Source: Opitutia bacterium | GTDB taxonomy: Bacteria > Verrucomicrobiota > Verrucomicrobiia > Opitutales > UBA953 | DNA length: 59,223 nt | NCBI GenBank assembly: GCA_947377865.1 | Contig: CANCHK010000007.1 | Coordinates: 1-59,223 of the forward strand | Reading direction: 5' to 3' | Part shown: positions 47,640 through 55,359 of the stretch, in pieces | Numbering within the stretch: the first letter of the stretch is position 1 | How the letters are laid out: the number at the start of each line of letters is the position of its first letter | Made by a program: the position numbers and the translations under genes | Notes under the pieces: model-generated | The model's input: only the letters and a program-made list of their open reading frames with translations | Told to the model about the DNA's origin: nothing | Database searches by the model: none

Positions 47640-48508
47640 GCGTCGAGCCCGCCAGTCAGGTTGTGCTCGGTTCCGTGGAGTGGCGGGCCCGCCGTGCAGC
47701 GCATGAGGCTCGGGCCGACCGGCTCGTCGAGGCGCGTCGCGAGCGCGCCCAGAAGGGCGAGCGAGACCCTGTCGAAGATTTCCTCTTCACCTATTATCCG
47801 TTCCGCTTCTCGGCCGTCCGGCGTTGGACGCCCGGCGCTGGTGTCGCGCTGGTCGACGCCAACGAACTTGTCGACGACCGCCGCTTCCTGAGGGGCTCCG
47901 ACGGACTCATCCGGGTGGCCTTACCGGACGAGGCGCAGGCCGGCCGCCTCGCCTTCAGTCTGAAACTCTGTCGGGCGGTCGCAATGCGCGCGGCCTTCCA
48001 TGGCTGTTTCGGCCTGCATGAATGGGCGATGGTCTATGGCCAGGCTGAGCAGCGCCGCCATGGTGCGTGGCCGTTACGACTAGGTGCAGAGGGCACCGAC
48101 GCAGTGGTGCGTTCGATGCCTGTGCGGTGCACGCATTACGATGCCTTCCGTTTCTTCACGCCGGGTGCACGGCCGTTGAACAAGCTAGCGCCCACCCTCG
48201 ACGCGCGGGTCGAGAATGAACAACCCGGGTGCGTGCATGTCACCATGGACCTCTTCAAGTGGGCGATGAAGGCGCAGCCGTGGGTCTCTTCTGAACTGGC
48301 CGCGGACGCCTTTGAACTCGCGCACGTCGCGCGGACGGTCGACATGCGGGCCAGCCCTTATGATTTTTCGGCCATCGGCCTGAAGCCTATTACGATTGAG
48401 ACCCCTGAAGGCCGCAGTGAATACGAGGCCGAGCAACGGCGACTGTCGGCCTTGGCCGAACCCATCCGTGAGCGACTCATCGCGGAGCTCGAGCGCGCGC
48501 TCTCCTGA
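47636..48508 (+). CDS. Conserved protein of unknown function, coupled to the gamma-carbonic anhydrase gene
   Basis: A 290-residue cytosolic protein with striking conserved-looking blocks: DFLFTYYPFRFSAVRRWTPG, GCFGLHEWAMVYG, PLRLGAEGTDAVV, CTHYDAFRFFTPGARPLNK, QPGCVHVTMDLFKWA and MRASPYDFSAIGLKPITIET. From memory, homologues in actinobacteria and elsewhere are sometimes labelled 3-methyladenine DNA glycosylase, but I see no helix-hairpin-helix or other glycosylase motif, so I treat the function as unknown. The TTG start at 47636 overlaps the preceding stop; the frame is open from 47588. A bidirectional terminator follows. Confidence 0.75.
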   Translation: MSVEPASQVVLGSVEWRARRAAHEARADRLVEARRERAQKGERDPVEDFLFTYYPFRFSAVRRWTPGAGVALVDANELVDDRRFLRGSDGLIRVALPDEAQAGRLAFSLKLCRAVAMRAAFHGCFGLHEWAMVYGQAEQRRHGAWPLRLGAEGTDAVVRSMPVRCTHYDAFRFFTPGARPLNKLAPTLDARVENEQPGCVHVTMDLFKWAMKAQPWVSSELAADAFELAHVARTVDMRASPYDFSAIGLKPITIETPEGRSEYEAEQRRLSALAEPIRERLIAELERALS

Positions 48509-48520
48509 GGCGTGTGCACG

Positions 48521-48549
48521 AAAAAGGCGGACCGGGTGGTCCGCCTTTT
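48521..48549. terminator. Bidirectional Rho-independent terminator
   Basis: AAGGCGGACC-GGGT-GGTCCGCCTT flanked by A's on the left and TT on the right; serves the + gene at 47636-48508 and the convergent DUF1080 gene. Confidence 0.88.
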
Positions 48550-48569
48550 GGTTTCCGTTGCCGGACTAC

Positions 48570-49217
48570 TCAGGGTAGGCGTTCGACGACGAGGTCCTTG
48601 TAGTCGACCTTGCAGGTAGGGTCGTGGGCCTGGATGGCAAAGGTGCCATTGCCGAGCTTGCGGCCAGGCATACCTTTAGGAGGGGTCCAGTCTTCTGGCT
48701 GGGTGAAGTCGACAGTCTGCTTGCCGTCGATCCAGATCTGGATGCGCTTTCCGTCGACGCGGATGTGGTATTCGAACCAGACGTTGTCGGGGGCGGCCGG
48801 CGTGTTGAGGACGTCGCGAACGGCGTAGAGACCGCCCGTGCGCTTGATGTCCTTGTGGCTGCCGTTGACCTGGCATTCGTAGCCGGTGGACGGCCAGCCC
48901 TTGTCTTCGTAAGCCGTGTGGAAGTAGATGCCCGAGTTGGCGCCCGGGTAGGTCTTCACCTTCGCTTTGAAGTCGAAGTTCGTGAAGTTGGCTTTGCCGT
49001 CGGTGCCGACGAAGAAGATGTGGCCTTGGCCACCACGGATTTGGAGGACACCGTCTTCGACCTTGTAGGTGCCTTCGGGGGAGTTCTTGGAGGCCTTCCA
49101 GCCGGCAAGGGACTTGCCATCGAACATCTGGATCGTTTCGCCGGCGAACACGGCGTACGAGCTCAGGAAGAGCGCGGCCGTGGCCAGCAGGGTGGTGCGG
49201 AGGGGTGAGGTGCTCAT
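48570..49217 (-). CDS. Secreted DUF1080 (3-keto-disaccharide hydrolase-type) protein
   Basis: A 215-residue exported beta-sandwich. A signal peptide (LLATAALFLSSYAVFA) is followed by the DUF1080 opening IQMFDGKSLAGWKASK, YKVEDGVLQIRGGQGHIFF, FDFKAKVKTYPGANSGIYFH, GYECQVNGSHKDIKRTGGLY, the pair WFEYHIRVDGKRIQIWIDGK and IAIQAHDP-like FAIQAHDPTCKVDYKDLVV. Some DUF1080 enzymes hydrolyse 3-keto-glycosides; many PVC copies are uncharacterised. It stands alone, convergent with the preceding gene. ATG at 49217 chosen at the signal peptide rather than 49289. Confidence 0.88.
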   Translation of the reverse strand: MSTSPLRTTLLATAALFLSSYAVFAGETIQMFDGKSLAGWKASKNSPEGTYKVEDGVLQIRGGQGHIFFVGTDGKANFTNFDFKAKVKTYPGANSGIYFHTAYEDKGWPSTGYECQVNGSHKDIKRTGGLYAVRDVLNTPAAPDNVWFEYHIRVDGKRIQIWIDGKQTVDFTQPEDWTPPKGMPGRKLGNGTFAIQAHDPTCKVDYKDLVVERLP

Positions 49218-49260
49218 AGGGAAGCGCCTTACCATACCCATTTCCGGCCCGAGGCAAAGG

Positions 49261-50751
49261 TTAAGTGAAGACCTTGATACCGGCCTCACGCATCTCGAGC
49301 AGGCGCTTCTTCAACGTCGAACGGTTGATGCCGAGGATCATTGCGGAACGCAGTTGGTTGCCACGGGTCTCTTCCATTGCGCGGCGAATCATCTCCATCT
49401 CGATGACCGTGAGGATAGATTTACCGTCATTCACGCGGCACTGCTTGTAGATTGTGTCGTAGGCCGGAATGAGGCCGGCTACGGGAGCGGCGACTTCAGG
49501 CGAGGTGGCCGCGGGAGCGGCCGACAAGGTGCCGAGCGGCGCGGCGACTTTGCGAGGATTCAGGACGTCCTGGGGGAGGTCCTTCGGCAGAATGGTCTCT
49601 CCCTTGGCGAGCACGTTGGCGCGCTGCACGACGTTCTCGAGTTCGCGCACGTTACCTGGCCAGTCGTAGGCCAGTAGGGCGTCGAGGGCTTCGTTGGAAA
49701 GACGCTTCGGCTTAATCTTCTTTGCGGCGGCCTGGCGCTGCAGCATGTAGTCCACGAGGAGCGGCACATCACCCTTACGGTAGCGTAGGGCGGGCAGGCG
49801 GATGCGGAAGACGTTGAGGCGGTAGTAGAGGTCTTCGCGAAACTGCCGGGTGGCCACCATCGCCTCAAGGTCCTTGTTCGTTGCGGCGACAAGGCGAACG
49901 CTGATCTTGACTGTGACCGTGCCGCCGACGCGCTGAATTTCGCCTTCCTGGATGGCGCGGAGCACCTTGGTCTGCGTGGGCAAAGACATGTCGCCGATTT
50001 CGTCGAGGAAGATTGTGCCACCGTCGCAGAGCTCGAACTTGCCGAGCTTCTGATTCGTCGCACCGGTGAAGGCGCCCTTTTCGTGACCAAAGAGCTCAGA
50101 TTCAATGAGGTTTTCGGGAATCGCCGCGCAGTTGACTGCGAGGAAGGTGCCTTTGGCGCGCAGTGAATGCTGGTGGATGCAGCGCGCGACGAGCTCCTTG
50201 CCCGTACCACTTTCGCCGGTGATGAGCACGGTGGCGTCGGAAGCGGCGACCTGGCCGATGGACTTCAGAACTTCCTGCATCGGCTCGGAGCTACCGACGA
50301 TGCCTTCCTTGTAGTCGGCTGGGTTGACCAGTGTGCGCGTGGACTTGGTCGCAGCCGCGAGGTCGCGACGAGCGGAGAGAGCCTTATCGACGAGCGCGAT
50401 GAGCTTCGCCTGGTCGAAGGGCTTCATCACGTAGTCGTAGGCACCGAATTTCATCGCCTCGATCGCGGTCTGTGTGGTGCCGAACGCGGTCATGAGAATC
50501 ACCATTGCCTGCGGCTGCGCGCCGCGGAGCATCTGCAAGGTCTCGATGCCGGTCATGCCGCCCATGCGGTTATCGAGCAGGATAACGTCGGGCTGTTCGC
50601 GCTTGGCGGCGACGACGCCAGTTTCGCCGCTATCAGCTTCGATGACCGTGTGCCCTAGTCCGGCGAGAGCCCGGCGCAGCGAGTAGCGCAGGTCCTTATC
50701 ATCATCGATGACCAGGACTTTGGCGTTCGCAGCGGAAGGTGTGGCACTCAT
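49261..50751 (-). CDS. Sigma-54-dependent response regulator (NtrC family)
   Basis: A 496-residue activator. The receiver (~10-125) has the acidic pair in VIDDDKD, phospho-acceptor Asp in [10 protein letters not shown] (about D60), MTAFG and the Lys of MKPFD. The AAA+ domain (~150-380) has Walker A GESGTGKE, the sigma-54 contact loop GAFTGA, Walker [12 protein letters not shown] and [15 protein letters not shown] Pro/Ala linker leads to a Fis-type HTH ([30 protein letters not shown]). No histidine kinase is adjacent, so it is an orphan in this window. Targets unknown. A sigma-54-like site lies directly in front of its own start. Confidence 0.93.
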   Translation of the reverse strand: MSATPSAANAKVLVIDDDKDLRYSLRRALAGLGHTVIEADSGETGVVAAKREQPDVILLDNRMGGMTGIETLQMLRGAQPQAMVILMTAFGTTQTAIEAMKFGAYDYVMKPFDQAKLIALVDKALSARRDLAAATKSTRTLVNPADYKEGIVGSSEPMQEVLKSIGQVAASDATVLITGESGTGKELVARCIHQHSLRAKGTFLAVNCAAIPENLIESELFGHEKGAFTGATNQKLGKFELCDGGTIFLDEIGDMSLPTQTKVLRAIQEGEIQRVGGTVTVKISVRLVAATNKDLEAMVATRQFREDLYYRLNVFRIRLPALRYRKGDVPLLVDYMLQRQAAAKKIKPKRLSNEALDALLAYDWPGNVRELENVVQRANVLAKGETILPKDLPQDVLNPRKVAAPLGTLSAAPAATSPEVAAPVAGLIPAYDTIYKQCRVNDGKSILTVIEMEMIRRAMEETRGNQLRSAMILGINRSTLKKRLLEMREAGIKVFT

Positions 50752-50765
50752 GTTGAGTAAAAGTA

Positions 50766-50781
50766 GGCAGAATTCGTGCCA
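50766..50781 (-). promoter_or_regulatory. Sigma-54-type promoter motif in front of the NtrC-family gene
   Basis: Minus strand TGGCACGAATTCTGCC: GG and GC are exactly ten bases apart, and the -24 half TGGCACG matches the consensus; the -12 half is CTGCC instead of TTGCA/T. The ATG would lie about four bases after the predicted start site, so the message would be nearly leaderless or the match is fortuitous. Confidence 0.45.
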
Positions 50782-50905
50782 TTGGTGGCATGCTACTCAA
50801 AATGCCCTAATACCGTCTTTCGGCAACCTGATGATGCTTAATTTTAAGCAATTCCTCTAAAGCAGACCCCTTGCCAACGGAATTTTGGGCGTAATGGTCG
50901 TTTTC

Positions 50906-51538
50906 ATGTCTCGCTGGCTCAAACGCACCGTCGCGGTTCTAATCACGCTGTTGGGGGTTTTCTGTATCGGTTCAAACCTTTGGGTTTGGTCGGCGGGTTG
51001 GGGTCGGCTCGCGAGATCGCCGGTCGAAGTCCCCGTTGGTTCGGTGATGGTCTTGCTCGGGACGAACGAGTTCGATGAATCGACCGGCCAAAGTTCCGGC
51101 ACCTTTAGGCCTCGCATCGATGCAGCCGTTGAGCTGGCGCGATCGGGGCGAGTGAAACTCGTCGTGACCTCTGGTACCGACATTCATGCGCGTTCGATGG
51201 CGACACAGCTACGGGCGCAGGGAGTGACGTGCCCCATCGTCGAGGACCCATTCGGTTGGCGTACGCTGGATTCGGTGCTGCGGGCGAAGGCCTACTACCC
51301 TGACGACCACGTCGTCTTCGTCTCACAGGGTTGGCATTGCGTGCGTGCGCTCTGGTTGGCGGACCACGAGAAGTTGGGCGCGACGGCTTATCCCGCCGCC
51401 TTCGGCGATGGCTGGCGGGCGTACCGGAGCTGGGTCCGCGACTGCTTCGCGAAACCGAAGGCCGTCCTCGATCGTCTCTTCGGCAATCGACTCACGTCGT
51501 CGATGCCGGCGAACCAAGGTAACCTGCCGCATCGCTGA
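50906..51538 (+). CDS. SanA/YdcF-like DUF218 membrane-anchored protein
   Basis: A 210-residue protein with an N-terminal membrane anchor (WLKRTVAVLITLLGVFCIGS) and a DUF218 domain: VPVGSVMVLLGTN, RPRIDAAVELARSGRVKLVVTSG, QLRAQGVTCPIVEDPFGWRT LDSVLRAK, and VVFVSQGWHCVRALWLAD, which holds the family His/Arg residues. SanA-type proteins influence envelope barrier function and vancomycin resistance in enterobacteria; the enzymatic role is not settled. ATG at 50906 or the in-frame ATG at 50894. It converges directly on dprA (shared TGATCA). Confidence 0.85.
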   Translation: MSRWLKRTVAVLITLLGVFCIGSNLWVWSAGWGRLARSPVEVPVGSVMVLLGTNEFDESTGQSSGTFRPRIDAAVELARSGRVKLVVTSGTDIHARSMATQLRAQGVTCPIVEDPFGWRTLDSVLRAKAYYPDDHVVFVSQGWHCVRALWLADHEKLGATAYPAAFGDGWRAYRSWVRDCFAKPKAVLDRLFGNRLTSSMPANQGNLPHR

Positions 51539-52624
51539 TCAGGTCCGCTCGTGGCGGCCGTCGGGTCGTCGAGTGAGTACGCCGCGGATTTCCATCATCG
51601 TCAGGCTTACCGCTGCTTCCGCGACGGCGCAGTCCGCCAGCGTTGCCAGGCTTTCGGCGTCGTGTGCTGTGCCGCCGGCGAAGTGCGGCAGCCAACGTGC
51701 GAACTCAGGCGGATCCGCGATCAGCGCGAGCGCGGGGCTGCCGCGGCCTTCGCCGAGTTCCGTCAGGATGTCGTCGACGGAAGAGACGAGCGTCGCGCCG
51801 TCGCGGATCAGCGCATGGCAACCGCGGCTGGACGGGCTGTCGGCGCGACCAGGTACGGCACAGAGCGTCTTACCGAGGTCGCCGGCAAATCGCGCGGTGA
51901 TCATGCTGCCGCCATCGACGTCGGTCTCTACCACCACCATCACGCGTACCAACCCGGCGACGATCCGGTTGCGTTGCGGGAAGGTCTGGCGGTCAGCGGG
52001 TCGACCGAGCGGGAACTCCGAAAGGACGCAGCCGTCGGACTTCATGCGTGCGCGCAGGCGGACCGCTTCGGGCGGGAAGGTGAGGTCAAGCCCGTGGCCG
52101 ACCACGGCCGCCGTGCGGCCCTCAGCGTCAAGCGCCCCTTCATGCGCCGCGGTGTCGATACCGCGGGCCAGGCCGCTGACGATCCACCAGCCTTCCTTCG
52201 CGAGATCGCGTGCGAAGCTGCGTGCGAGCGAAGCCCCGTAAGTTGTACAATGGCGCGAGCCGATGATGCCGACGCATCGATCCGACGGGAAGTGTGTGCC
52301 CTCCGCGTAGAGTACCAGCGGCGGATCCCAGAGCTTGGCCAGCGGCGAGGGCCAAGCGACGTCGTCTTCACTAAGCAGGCGAAATCCCAGCTCACGTACT
52401 CGGCCCATCTCTGTCGCCCAATCAAATTGACGGGCAGCGATTGCCGAAGCGACGGGTCGACTAACACCTTCGACCTTGGCGAGCTGTTCGGCTGGGGCGC
52501 CGAGCGCGACGGATAAATCGCCGCCAAACGCATCGCGCAGTCGTCTCACCGTGACCGGGCCGACACCTTTGAGTCCGTTGAGCAGGACGCGTTGCGCGAG
52601 CGGATCGGTCGGGATTGGGAGCAT
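51539..52624 (-). CDS. dprA: DNA-processing protein DprA
   Basis: Binds incoming single-stranded DNA and loads RecA during natural transformation. The 361 residues contain an N-terminal helix-hairpin-helix (GLKGVGPVTVRRLRDAFGGD), the Rossmann core with IIGSRHCTTYG, WWIVSGLARGIDTAAHEGAL, SEFPLGRPADRQTFPQRNRI and GGSMITARFAGDLGKTLCAVPGR, and a C-terminal winged-helix remnant (VSLTMMEIRGVLTRRPDGRH). It follows nnr by 22 bases on the same strand. Convergent with the SanA-like gene. Confidence 0.94.
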   Translation of the reverse strand: MLPIPTDPLAQRVLLNGLKGVGPVTVRRLRDAFGGDLSVALGAPAEQLAKVEGVSRPVASAIAARQFDWATEMGRVRELGFRLLSEDDVAWPSPLAKLWDPPLVLYAEGTHFPSDRCVGIIGSRHCTTYGASLARSFARDLAKEGWWIVSGLARGIDTAAHEGALDAEGRTAAVVGHGLDLTFPPEAVRLRARMKSDGCVLSEFPLGRPADRQTFPQRNRIVAGLVRVMVVVETDVDGGSMITARFAGDLGKTLCAVPGRADSPSSRGCHALIRDGATLVSSVDDILTELGEGRGSPALALIADPPEFARWLPHFAGGTAHDAESLATLADCAVAEAAVSLTMMEIRGVLTRRPDGRHERT

Positions 52625-52646
52625 CCCTTCAGCCAGCCGGTCTGCT

Positions 52647-54140
52647 TCAGCCGCGCAACACCGGGGACAGCCCAGCGAGTAGGTCGGTGGTTCTCACCGC
52701 TTCTTCCCCTTGGGTTTCCCTCAGCCAATCAGCCGCACGCGCATGCCAGGTCGTCGCGAGTACCACGGCGTCGAACGGCGTGAGTCCGAGTTCATGGCGC
52801 CGGGAGAGTACCGAGGATACGATGCCGGCGAGCAGGTCGCCGGAGCCGCCGCGGGCGAGCACTGGGCCGCCGAAAGGAATATGGATCACCCGGAGGCCGT
52901 CGGTGACGCAGGTCAGCGGGCCTTTGAGCACGACGATCGTCTTCGTCTTACGTGCGTAGGCACGAGCCGCCGGGACGGAAGCATTGCGGCCGCTGAGCCG
53001 CTTGAATTCGCCAGCGTGCGGGAGAAGAACGCGGACTTTGGTTCGCTTGGAGGCGGTGATCACCGCCGGGCGGAGCGCGTCGGCGTCTAGGACGATGGCG
53101 GCGGAGCATTGGGCGGCTACGGCACCAATCAGCTTAGCGGATTTTTCGCCCATACCGGAGCCGATGAGCAGCGTGTCCTTGTCGGCAAGTAAGCCACGGA
53201 CTTCCTGAAGGTTGGCCGAAGCGACGCGTCCGTCGTGTTCAGTGCTGAGCCCCCGCCACATCGCTTCAGGATACGCAACGGCCGCTTTTGTGCGGATGGA
53301 TTCTGGCAGGCAGGTCGTCACGAGGGCTGCGCCGGCGCGTAAGGACGCCGCGGTGTTCATCAGCACGGCGCCGGGCATGCGGTCCGAGCCTCCGACGATG
53401 AGCAATCTTCCTTGGTGACGTTTGTCGCTGCGGGCACGGCGAGGTCGGCGAAGCGGTGCGAGGCTCGCCGCGGTGACGCAGGCTTCTTCGGTCTCACCGA
53501 GCGGCAGGCCGATATCAAGGACGCGGAGGCGTCCGACGAAGTGGGCGGATTTAGGTTCGAGCAATGGACGTTTCAGGCACCCGATCGAGACCGTGAGGTC
53601 GGCACGGAATGCCGGACTGGTGGCGTCGTCGCCGAGTCCGCTTGGAAGATCGACCGAGATACGCAATCCGCGGAGGGCCTCGGAGGCGCGGAGGAACGCT
53701 CGGAGTTCGGTCGAGAGCGGAGCATGGAAGCCTTGGCCAAGGATGCCGTCAAAAATCAGGCAGAACTCATGGGCCGCGAGGAGGCGCAGGTTTGCGGCGG
53801 CGACCACGCCGATGCGGACGCCGGGCTTACGTGCGGACCAGGCGCGCTGGGCTTGGGCGCGGGCCGGGCCGCCTTCGGCGAAGACCGCGACGATTTCCGT
53901 GCCGCGCCGGGCGCAGTGCAGTGCGGCGAGGAAGGCGTCGGCGCCGTTATTGCCCTTACCCGCGAGGACCAGGATGCGTTTCGGTTTACGGCCGAGTAGT
54001 GCTAGGGCTTCGTCGGCGACCCCGCGTGCGGCGAGGTTCATCAGCTTCCAGGAAAGCGCGGTGTCTCCAGCGATGAACGCCGCCTCGGCGGCCGCTGCTT
54101 CTGCGCAGGAGAGGACCGGTAGGCGGGCAGACATACTCAT
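52647..54140 (-). CDS. nnr: Bifunctional NAD(P)HX epimerase / ADP-dependent dehydratase
   Basis: Repairs hydrated NAD(P)H. N-domain (~1-230, YjeF_N epimerase): AGKGNNGADAFLAALH, FDGILGQGF and VDLPSGL. The usual GKGNNGGDG is changed to GNNGADA, a deviation next to the nucleotide site. C-domain (~230-497, YjeF_C dehydratase): GRLLIVGGSDRMPGAVLMNT, SGMG near 320, LDADALRP, LPHAGEFKRLSG, VVLKGPLTCVTDG and ARGGSGDLLAGIVSS. At 497 residues it has the normal fused length. It starts three bases after the acpS stop and leads into dprA. Confidence 0.93.
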   Translation of the reverse strand: MSMSARLPVLSCAEAAAAEAAFIAGDTALSWKLMNLAARGVADEALALLGRKPKRILVLAGKGNNGADAFLAALHCARRGTEIVAVFAEGGPARAQAQRAWSARKPGVRIGVVAAANLRLLAAHEFCLIFDGILGQGFHAPLSTELRAFLRASEALRGLRISVDLPSGLGDDATSPAFRADLTVSIGCLKRPLLEPKSAHFVGRLRVLDIGLPLGETEEACVTAASLAPLRRPRRARSDKRHQGRLLIVGGSDRMPGAVLMNTAASLRAGAALVTTCLPESIRTKAAVAYPEAMWRGLSTEHDGRVASANLQEVRGLLADKDTLLIGSGMGEKSAKLIGAVAAQCSAAIVLDADALRPAVITASKRTKVRVLLPHAGEFKRLSGRNASVPAARAYARKTKTIVVLKGPLTCVTDGLRVIHIPFGGPVLARGGSGDLLAGIVSSVLSRRHELGLTPFDAVVLATTWHARAADWLRETQGEEAVRTTDLLAGLSPVLRG

Positions 54141-54143
54141 GAC

Positions 54144-54539
54144 CTAGCGGACCAGCACCACGAAGGCCTGGGCCAGTGTATCGGTATGCGTAAGCGAGAT
54201 CAGCAGGTGGGAGGCACCGCGAGCGGCGAGGAGGGCGCGGGCCTTATCGTCGAGCTCGACGACTGGTTCGCCGGCGGGGCCGTTAAGCACTCCGACGCTG
54301 GTCAACGCGAGTTCTGCGCCGATGCCGGTGCTGAAGGCCTTGCTGGCCGCTTCTTTCGCCGCGAAGCGCGCCGCGAGGGACGGGTAGGGGTCGGGCTTCG
54401 CGAGGCAGAGTTTCAGTTCGGCGGGCGTGAAGATCTTGTCCAGGAAAGCCGCGCCGTGTCTGAGGTGCGCGGAGCGGATGCGTTGCACCTCTGTGAGGTC
54501 CACGCCGACGCCGAGCACATTGCCGCCTTCGAGGTTCAT
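54144..54539 (-). CDS. acpS: Holo-[acyl-carrier-protein] synthase AcpS
   Basis: Transfers 4'-phosphopantetheine from CoA to ACP, so it also feeds the ACP-dependent biotin branch encoded earlier in the window. The 131 residues show VLGVGVDLTEVQRIRS with the Mg-binding Asp, FTPAELKLC, and RFAAKEAASKAFSTGIG with the second acidic ligand. The C-terminal strand is SLTHTDTLAQAFVVL. The ATG overlaps the pdxJ stop (ATGA at 54536-54539), the usual pdxJ-acpS pairing. Confidence 0.95.
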   Translation of the reverse strand: MNLEGGNVLGVGVDLTEVQRIRSAHLRHGAAFLDKIFTPAELKLCLAKPDPYPSLAARFAAKEAASKAFSTGIGAELALTSVGVLNGPAGEPVVELDDKARALLAARGASHLLISLTHTDTLAQAFVVLVR

Positions 54540-55291
54540 GCCTTCTTGGTCAGGTGGGCCTTCATCTCCGCGACGGAGCCACGGATTCCCGTAAAGAGGG
54601 CGCGGGCCACGATCGAGTGGCCGATATTCAGTTCATGCAGGTGAGGCAGCGTCAGGATCGATTGGATATTGTCGTAGTTGATGCCATGGCCGGCGTTCAC
54701 GATGAGTCCGAGACGATGGGCCTGCTCGCAGGCGAGGTGGAGACGGGCGAGTTCGGATTCCGCGGCCGGCGATTTCCAGGCGTTGGCGAAAGCCCCCGTG
54801 TGGAGTTCGACGACTGGTGCGCCGATGGCGACGGCGGCTTCAATCTGCGGGGCGTCCGGGCCGATGAAAAGCGAGACCTCGATACCAGCCGACTTCAGGG
54901 CCTGTGTCGTTTCCTTTACGCGAGTGAGTTGGCCGGCGACGTCGAGCCCCCCTTCGGTCGTCACCTCTTCGCGGGATTCGGGGACAAGGCAGACCGCGGC
55001 AGGGCGGAGCTTCAGGGCGAAGGCAGTCATCGCGGGCGTGCAAGCCATCTCGAGGTTGAGACGGATGCCCGAGATCGCGGCAATCGCGTGGACGTCGGCG
55101 TCCTGGATGTGACGTCGGTCTTCGCGCAGGTGGAGTGTGATACCGTCGGCTCCGCCGGCGAGCGCTTCGCGCGTGAAGGCCACGACGTCGGGCTCGGCGT
55201 GCGGCGACTGGTGCGCGCCGCGGTAGCGTGCTTGGCGGAGCGTCGCAGCGTGGTCGATGTTGACGCCGAGGAGAATGGGACGGGAGGACAT
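54536..55291 (-). CDS. pdxJ: Pyridoxine 5'-phosphate synthase PdxJ
   Basis: TIM-barrel enzyme joining 1-deoxyxylulose 5-phosphate and 3-amino-2-oxopropyl phosphate to make PNP. The 251 residues have GVNIDHAATLRQAR, the HLREDRRHI loop, LNLEMACT, VPESREEVTTEGGLDV, VSLFIGPD, ELHTGAFAN and NAGHGINYDN, with LNIGHSIVARALF at the C-terminus, all PdxJ signatures. It supplies PLP precursor, used by BioA and BioF in this window. Its stop overlaps the acpS start. Confidence 0.96.
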   Translation of the reverse strand: MSSRPILLGVNIDHAATLRQARYRGAHQSPHAEPDVVAFTREALAGGADGITLHLREDRRHIQDADVHAIAAISGIRLNLEMACTPAMTAFALKLRPAAVCLVPESREEVTTEGGLDVAGQLTRVKETTQALKSAGIEVSLFIGPDAPQIEAAVAIGAPVVELHTGAFANAWKSPAAESELARLHLACEQAHRLGLIVNAGHGINYDNIQSILTLPHLHELNIGHSIVARALFTGIRGSVAEMKAHLTKKA

Positions 55292-55359
55292 CGGGCTTCT
55301 AGCTGAATCAATACCCTTCGGCGGGCTGGGGTCAAAGGGAACCGCAAGGCCCTTGCGTC

